Positions 59,476 through 64,000 of a DNA stretch of 64,000 bases are shown here, piece after piece. The DNA is taken from the NCBI GenBank assembly GCA_965220825.1, contig OZ244839.1, forward strand, positions 2,542,001 through 2,606,000, read 5' to 3'. The notes below the pieces were generated by a model. That model was not told the origin of the DNA. It made no database searches and saw only the letters and a program-made list of their open reading frames with translations. The stretch's first letter is position 1, and every line of letters begins with the position of its first letter. Source of the stretch: G965220825 sp965220825. Lineage in GTDB: Bacteria > Pseudomonadota > Alphaproteobacteria > UBA828. Position numbers and translations under genes: made by a program.

Positions 59476-59733
59476 CTAAGAGAGACCGCCGGCGACCGGG
59501 GGCCACACCGCGAGGGTATCGCCCTCCCGCAGGGGGCGTTCGCTCCGCTGGCTCGGCTCCACGAAGATGCCGTTGACCAGCACGATGGAACAGTATTGAC
59601 GGGGCAGGCCGAGCCTTTGGAACACGTCTTCCGGCGTCGTGCCTTCTGCCAGATCGAACTCGATCCGGTTATCGACGGCGCCGGGCGGCAGATAGTCGCT
59701 CAGCAGCGCATAGAGCTTGACGGCGACCTTCAT
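59476..59733 (-). CDS. MoaD/ThiS-like ubiquitin-fold protein of the AOR operon
   Basis: An 85-residue beta-grasp protein, MKVAVKLYALLSDYLPPGAVDNRIEFDLAEGTTPEDVFQRLGLPRQYCSIVLVNGIF, typical of sulphur carriers for the pterin cofactor. It is the last gene of the AOR group, 34 bases after the FAD reductase, and is probably used to make the tungsten-pterin dithiolene. The end reads WPPVAGGLS: two residues follow the Gly-Gly that must be C-terminal for activation, so trimming or another role is implied. Confidence 0.88.
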   Translation of the reverse strand: MKVAVKLYALLSDYLPPGAVDNRIEFDLAEGTTPEDVFQRLGLPRQYCSIVLVNGIFVEPSQRSERPLREGDTLAVWPPVAGGLS

Positions 59734-59767
59734 GGGGCGTCATGGACTTGCGTCGCGAAGGCGGCGC

Positions 59768-61015
59768 TCAGCCCTGGCTGTGAGCGACATACGCCTCCAT
59801 CACGCGGTGCGGATTCTCCAGCAGCCGGGATTTCCAGTCTCCGAGCGCCGTGCCCGTCTGGATCAGGCCGCGGAGCACGCCCACATGGTCCGTGAGACCG
59901 ATACCGAGCGCACCCACCATGCGGTCGCCTTCGAATTCGAGCCGGAGATATTTGTAGCCGTCCTCGTCTACGGCCCGGCCGCTGTCGCCGCCCGCCACGC
60001 CCTGCCAGCTTCCGAAGGAGCTCGAGATCAGGCCGACGGTGGCCAGAACGTTCATGTTGAGGCTGCCTTTGTAGCGGGTGTCCCGCCCCAGCATGTTGAG
60101 CGCCGCGACCCGTCCGTGGTCCACGGCGGTGGGCTGGATGGCATGTACCGAGTGCTCGCCGGTGGAGAAGTCGATGCCCTCGGCGACATCGCCCGCCGCG
60201 AAGACGTTGTCGTCGTTCGAGCGCATATGCGCGTTCACCAGAACGCCGTGTTCGGTGGCGATGCCGCTCCCTTCGAGGAAGCCGACATTGGGGGCGACGC
60301 CCACGGCCAGCACGACGAGGTGGGCATTGAGCCGCTCACCGCCGTCCAGCACGACCGCCTTGTCGCCGGGGCCTTCTTCCGCCGCTTCGATGGCGGCGAC
60401 GCGGGTGGAGGTGAGAACCCGGATATTCCGCGCCTCGCACCAGCGCTTCAGCATGCCGCTCGCCGTCTCGTCCATCATGCGGGAGACCATGCGGTCTTCC
60501 ATCTCGACGACGGTGAGCGAGCCGCAGCGCTTGGCGAGCGCCTCCATGATGATGCAGCCGATGAAGCCCGCGCCGATCAGCACGGCGTTGCAGTCTGGCC
60601 CTGCGCGCTTCTCGATCTCCCGGCAGTCCGCGAGGGTCCAGCAATTGTGGACGCCCGCGCGGTCGAGCCCGGGTACCGGGGGCTGGAGCGGCGCCGCGCC
60701 GGTGGCGATGAGGAGCCGGTCGTAGGAGACGCGTTCGCCGCCTTCCAGGGTGAGTGCGCCATCCTTGGGTGCGAGCGATTCCGCCCTGCCTTGGCGGTAG
60801 GCGATCCCGAGCTTGTCGTAATGGCCGTCGCTCTTGCGGAGGTAGGTCCCGCCCGCCTCGATACCGCCGTCGAGGACGTAAGGAATGGCCATCCGCGAAT
60901 AGGGCGGCTCCGGCTCGTCGCCGATGAGGGTGATGGCGGCGTTTCGGTCGCCCTTCCGCAGCGTCTCGGCGGCGATGACGCCCGCCGGCCCAGCGCCAAC
61001 GATCACATGTTGCAT
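59768..61015 (-). CDS. aorC: FAD/NAD-dependent reductase subunit of the AOR complex
   Basis: A 415-residue pyridine-nucleotide-disulphide-type flavoprotein. FAD motif VIVGAGPAGVIAAETL, CxxC-free GDEPEPPYSRMAIPYVLDG, NAD motif IGAGFIGCIIMEAL, and the late VFAAGDVAEGIDF. In Aromatoleum aromaticum an AorC subunit of this type couples the W enzyme to NAD+ and is encoded with aorA and aorB (established knowledge). The order here, ferredoxin, AOR, FAD reductase, MoaD-like, fits that complex. It lies 48 bases after aorB. Confidence 0.87.
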   Translation of the reverse strand: MQHVIVGAGPAGVIAAETLRKGDRNAAITLIGDEPEPPYSRMAIPYVLDGGIEAGGTYLRKSDGHYDKLGIAYRQGRAESLAPKDGALTLEGGERVSYDRLLIATGAAPLQPPVPGLDRAGVHNCWTLADCREIEKRAGPDCNAVLIGAGFIGCIIMEALAKRCGSLTVVEMEDRMVSRMMDETASGMLKRWCEARNIRVLTSTRVAAIEAAEEGPGDKAVVLDGGERLNAHLVVLAVGVAPNVGFLEGSGIATEHGVLVNAHMRSNDDNVFAAGDVAEGIDFSTGEHSVHAIQPTAVDHGRVAALNMLGRDTRYKGSLNMNVLATVGLISSSFGSWQGVAGGDSGRAVDEDGYKYLRLEFEGDRMVGALGIGLTDHVGVLRGLIQTGTALGDWKSRLLENPHRVMEAYVAHSQG

Positions 61016-61063
61016 TTCGGCTCCCGCCTCCCGTTCCGCATTCTCCGGCCCGTGCGGCTCGGG

Positions 61064-62908
61064 CTAGAGCGCGAGCCGTTCCACGGTCTGGTTGGTCGGC
61101 GCGCCGTCGCCGTCCCAGCCGCGTACGTCGTAATATTCCGGCAGCATCTTGTCGAGGCCGTTGGTCAGGCCTTCGGCGGGGCCGGTCTTCGCCGCGTCCT
61201 TGAGCAGACGCGCGGGCAGGTTGTCGTCCTTGCCCGTAAAGCCCGCCGCCATGTTGTACCGCCGTTCCAGGTTCCAGATGCGCTCGCCCACCTCGAGGAG
61301 CCGCTCCGACGTCCACTCGCCTTCGCATGCCGCGTCGATCTGCGGTGCGATGTCGTCGAGCGACCAGGCGAAGGTGGTGAAGACGCAAAGCCCCGAGGAA
61401 TCGACCGCCGAGGTCGCGTCCTGGAAGGCCTTGACGAGGCCCGCCTTGCCGTCGGTCACATGCGGGTCGGTCTTCTCCGGCACGCCGAGGATCTCGGACG
61501 AGACGGTGTAGGCCCGCAAGTGGCAGGCGCCGCGGTTCGCCGTGGCATAGGCGAGCCCCATGCCCTGGATGCCGCGGGAATCATAGGCCGGGAACTCCTG
61601 GCCCTTGACGGACATGGAGAGCTCGGGCCGGCCGTATTTCTCGCAGAGCCGCTTGGAGCCGAGGCCGATCTCGGCACCGAACCCCTCGCCCTTGCCGGTG
61701 AGTTCGGCGAGCTCGGTCAGCGCCTTGGCGGAGCCGAACTTCGCCTCGATGCCGCCGGTCTGCGCGTCGCCGATGACGCCCTCTTCATAGAGCTCCATGG
61801 CCGCGCCCACGGTTGCGCCGAAGGAGATCGGGTCGATGCCCTGTTCGTTGCAGATGAAGTTGGCGAATGTGAGCGCGTCCAGATCGTCCACACCGGTCGC
61901 GGCGCCGAGCGCCCAGGCCGCCTCATATTCCAGGCCGCCGGAGGCGATCTGATATTGCGGCCGCTCGGCCACCGTGTAGTGGGTGCGCTCGACCGTCGAG
62001 ATGCGCCCGCAGGCGATGGTGCAGCCGAAGCAGGCGGCGTTGGTCACAAGGTTGGCCTTGCCGTCCTTGCGGGGTTCCGCCATGGCCTCCGCCGAGATGT
62101 TCTTCGCGCCTTCGAACTGCACGTCCTTGTGGTTGCGCGTCGGCAGCGCGCCGACCTCGTTGATGACGTTCATCAGCACCTGGGTGCCGAAAGCGGGCAG
62201 GCCCTGGCCGGTGACCGCGTTCTCGGCGAGGACCTTCTTGCCGTCGGAGGTGGCCTGCATGAACCGGCCGAGATCCTCCACCGCGACGCCCAGCGTACCC
62301 CGGATGGCGACCGCCTTGAGGTTCTTGGAACCCATGACCGTGCCGACGCCGGAGCGCCCCGCGGCGCGGTGCATGTCGTTCACGATACAGGCGAACTTGA
62401 CGCCCTTCTCGCCGGCGACGCCGATCGAGGCGACGCGGATCAGCGGATCCTGGTGCTTCTTCTTGATGCCTTCCTCGGTGTCCCAGACCGACTTGCCCCA
62501 GAACTCGTCGGCGGGGATCAGCCGCGCGCTGCCGTTCTCCACCAGCAGATAGACCGGTTCAGGCGACCGGCCCTCGAATATGATCATGTCGTACCCGGCG
62601 TTCTTCATTTCGTTGCCGAAGAAGCCGCCCGAGTTCGAGCAGGCGATGGCGCCGGTGAGCGCACCCTTGGTGACCACCGAGTAGCGGCCCGCCGTGGACG
62701 CGCAGGTGCCCGTCAGCGGCCCGGTCGCCATGATCATCTTGTTGTCCGGCGAGAGGGGATCGACCGTCGGGTCGGTCTCTTCGACCAGATATTTGGTGGC
62801 GAGCCCCCGCTGGCCCAGATATTTCTGGGCCCAATCCATGTTCAGCGGTTCGTTCGTGCAGGTGCCTTCGGTGAGGTTCACCCGCAGGATGTTCCTTGCC
62901 CATGCCAT
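61064..62908 (-). CDS. aorB: Tungsten-containing aldehyde:ferredoxin oxidoreductase
   Basis: Oxidises aldehydes to acids with a tungsten bis-pterin and one [4Fe-4S] cluster, in the cytoplasm. It has 614 residues from ATG 62908, chosen for a GGGAGGG site. Domain 1 begins MAWARNILRVNLTEGTCTNEPLNMDWAQKYLGQRGLATKYL. The cluster ligands are CFGCTIAC (C-x2-C-x3-C) and a late Cys in SSGLCVFTTF. Pterin-contact segments VNDMHRAAGRSGVGTVMGSKNLKAVAIRG and GLEYEAAWALGAATGVDDLD are conserved. Tungsten is inferred from family and from tupBCA about 7 kb away. The partner ferredoxin gene ends 13 bases upstream. Confidence 0.94.
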   Translation of the reverse strand: MAWARNILRVNLTEGTCTNEPLNMDWAQKYLGQRGLATKYLVEETDPTVDPLSPDNKMIMATGPLTGTCASTAGRYSVVTKGALTGAIACSNSGGFFGNEMKNAGYDMIIFEGRSPEPVYLLVENGSARLIPADEFWGKSVWDTEEGIKKKHQDPLIRVASIGVAGEKGVKFACIVNDMHRAAGRSGVGTVMGSKNLKAVAIRGTLGVAVEDLGRFMQATSDGKKVLAENAVTGQGLPAFGTQVLMNVINEVGALPTRNHKDVQFEGAKNISAEAMAEPRKDGKANLVTNAACFGCTIACGRISTVERTHYTVAERPQYQIASGGLEYEAAWALGAATGVDDLDALTFANFICNEQGIDPISFGATVGAAMELYEEGVIGDAQTGGIEAKFGSAKALTELAELTGKGEGFGAEIGLGSKRLCEKYGRPELSMSVKGQEFPAYDSRGIQGMGLAYATANRGACHLRAYTVSSEILGVPEKTDPHVTDGKAGLVKAFQDATSAVDSSGLCVFTTFAWSLDDIAPQIDAACEGEWTSERLLEVGERIWNLERRYNMAAGFTGKDDNLPARLLKDAAKTGPAEGLTNGLDKMLPEYYDVRGWDGDGAPTNQTVERLAL

Positions 62909-62921
62909 GATCGGGCCCTCC

Positions 62922-63401
62922 CTAGGCTTCGGCCTGGGCGCCGGCGTCGGTCTTCGCCGCCCACTGGCGCATCCGGTCGAGTCCGGTCCAGTTCGCATCG
63001 ATATAGGTGATCGCTTCGGTCGGGCAGGCCTTCGCGCATTCGGGGTCGCCGCCGCAGAGGTCGCACTTGATCACCTTGCCGGTGGAGTCGTTGTAGTTCA
63101 CCGTCCCGAAGGGGCAGGCGATGGTGCACACCTTGCAGCCCACGCAGAGCGAATCCGAAACCACCTTGGCCCCGGTGTCCGCGTCGAGACTGATCGCATC
63201 GACCGGGCAGGCCTGCAGGCACCACGCCTCGTCGCACTGGGTGCAGGTGTAGGGCACCATGCGGCCCTGGTCGTGGAAATTGAACACCTTGATGCGGGAC
63301 TTGGCCGGGTTGAACACGCCTTCGTTCTCGTAGGAACAGGCCAGCTCGCATTGCAGGCAGCCGGTGCACTTTTCCGGATCGATATGGAGCGATTTCAGCA
63401 C
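62922..63401 (-). CDS. aorA: Polyferredoxin subunit of the AOR complex
   Basis: A 159-residue protein with four [4Fe-4S] ferredoxin motifs: CTGCLQCELAC, CTQCDEAWCLQACP, CVGCKVCTIACP and CDLCGGDPECAKACP. It would pass electrons from the W enzyme to the flavoprotein. The sequence is HycB/DmsB-like and matches the AorA role in AorABC complexes (knowledge). The start is ATG at 63401. The C-terminal tail after residue 140 has no cysteine. AorA and aorB are 13 bases apart. Confidence 0.92.
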   Translation of the reverse strand: MLKSLHIDPEKCTGCLQCELACSYENEGVFNPAKSRIKVFNFHDQGRMVPYTCTQCDEAWCLQACPVDAISLDADTGAKVVSDSLCVGCKVCTIACPFGTVNYNDSTGKVIKCDLCGGDPECAKACPTEAITYIDANWTGLDRMRQWAAKTDAGAQAEA

Positions 63402-63488
63402 GGTCTTGACCTCCTAATGCGCCCACGGGGCGCTCGCAGCAACCTTACATCACTTTGCCCGCCCGATGCACCACCGCACGGGCGACAC

Positions 63489-63968
63489 CTATGAGGCCGG
63501 GGCACGCGGTGCGCTCCGGCCCGCCATTGCCGCCGCACCCGCGGCAATGGCCTTGATGATATTGTGATAGCCCGTACAGCGGCAGAAATTGCCCTCCAGA
63601 TGGGCACGAATCTCCGCATCGCCGGGTTCCGGGTTCCGGGCGGCGAGTTCGAGCGCGGTCATGACCATGCCCGGCGTGCAGAAGCCGCATTGCAACCCGT
63701 GATGTTCCTTGAAGGCCTCCTGCATCGGGTGGAGGCCGTCCTCGCTCGCGACGCCTTCGATGGTGGTCACCGCGGCACCGTCCGCCTGCACCGCAAGCAT
63801 GGTGCAGGCTTTCACGCACACGCCGTCCACATGCACGTTGCAGGCGCCGCACTGGCTGGTGTCGCAGCCTACATGAGTCCCGGTCAGCCCCAGGTCGTAA
63901 CGCAGGAATTCCACCAGCAGCGTCCGCGGGGACACCTCCCGCGCGACGGCCTCGCCGTTCACGGTCAT
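63489..63968 (-). CDS. [2Fe-2S] small subunit of a molybdenum hydroxylase (CoxS-like)
   Basis: A 159-residue protein from ATG 63968; an in-frame GTG at 63989 would add seven residues. The N-terminal plant-type [2Fe-2S] loop is GTHVGCDTSQCGACNVHVDGVCVKAC, and the C-terminal helical domain has GLQCGFCTPGMVMTALEL and GNFCRCTGYHNII. This is the classic CoxS layout, close to complete. Large and medium subunits may lie beyond the right edge; the CoxM-like gene in this window is 11 kb away. It lies 87 bases before the AOR ferredoxin gene on the same strand but is not part of AOR by family. Confidence 0.92.
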   Translation of the reverse strand: MTVNGEAVAREVSPRTLLVEFLRYDLGLTGTHVGCDTSQCGACNVHVDGVCVKACTMLAVQADGAAVTTIEGVASEDGLHPMQEAFKEHHGLQCGFCTPGMVMTALELAARNPEPGDAEIRAHLEGNFCRCTGYHNIIKAIAAGAAAMAGRSAPRAPAS

Positions 63969-64000
63969 CTCTACAGCAACCGAAGGCACCGTTTGCCGAC

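Noticed and set aside
59717..63010. A 1097-codon open frame on the plus strand
   Set aside because: Antisense to the AOR and FAD reductase genes, both of which have clear motifs.
1..64000. tRNA, rRNA or riboswitch genes
   Set aside because: I looked through the intergenic stretches and saw no cloverleaf with a GTTCRA-type T-arm or a recognisable riboswitch core; a covariance-model scan could find something I missed.

Overview
The window is GC-rich, tightly packed chromosomal DNA from an alphaproteobacterium, probably Rhodospirillales-like. The clues are a glyQ-glyS-ppdK order, an AapJQMP amino-acid ABC operon, DUF4169 and DUF1636 proteins, a YejABEF importer and IS481-type insertion sequences. 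I saw no rRNA, tRNA, CRISPR array or prophage. Stop/start overlaps (ATGA, GTGA, TTGA) are common, so many neighbours are probably translationally coupled.

Layout. 0-4 kb (minus): ppdK (cut by the left edge), glyS, glyQ and a 48-residue membrane peptide. 4.1-5.25 kb: a complete IS481-family element with a 5-bp target duplication. 5.4-11.7 kb (plus): a catabolic group (M20 amidohydrolase, Asp/Glu/hydantoin racemase, Tat-exported solute-binding protein, Baeyer-Villiger-type monooxygenase, EEP hydrolase). 12.4-14.3 kb: an ATPase plus TOPRIM-like pair resembling two-gene anti-phage modules. 14.3-24 kb: VOC protein, tsaB, VanX-like dipeptidase, NodB deacetylase, Bax-like glucosaminidase, NfuA-like protein, C26 amidase, AsmA. 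24-27.7 kb: a chain of overlapping genes ending in dapD-dapE. 27.8-33.5 kb: yejABEF. 34-37 kb: ftsY-mtaB-dapF. 37.7-45.7 kb: rhodanese, DMT transporter, FAH-family hydratase, a pseudoprotease-PDZ protein, nagA, an oxidoreductase, a proline-racemase-family epimerase, an N-formylglutamate amidohydrolase-like enzyme and RidA. 46-51.5 kb: hydrolase, DUF1636, glnE, RsbW-like ATPase, SH3 protein. 51.5-54.7 kb: a molybdenum-hydroxylase FAD subunit and tupBCA. 54.8-59.3 kb: aapJQMP plus a small conserved-looking ORF. 59.5-64 kb: an aldehyde:ferredoxin oxidoreductase operon (ferredoxin, W-enzyme, FAD reductase, MoaD-like), preceded by a 2Fe-2S subunit.

How genes fit together. The tungstate importer TupBCA and the tungsten-dependent aldehyde oxidoreductase operon lie 5-10 kb apart and form a plausible tungsten uptake and use module. 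dapD, dapE and dapF supply diaminopimelate and lysine, while the VanX-like, NodB, Bax-like and NagA proteins suggest cell-wall turnover. YejABEF and AapJQMP import oligopeptides and polar amino acids.

Most unusual. (1) Three deletion derivatives of the IS481 element each carry a long perfect hairpin just after the transposase start codon. Two keep an open frame from the transposase start to its stop, one has a target duplication of its own, and one has an inverted loop with compensated stem changes. (2) GlnE has lost the active-site aspartates of its second nucleotidyltransferase domain. (3) A trypsin-fold PDZ protein has lost all three catalytic residues. (4) The ATPase/TOPRIM-like pair is a candidate defence system.
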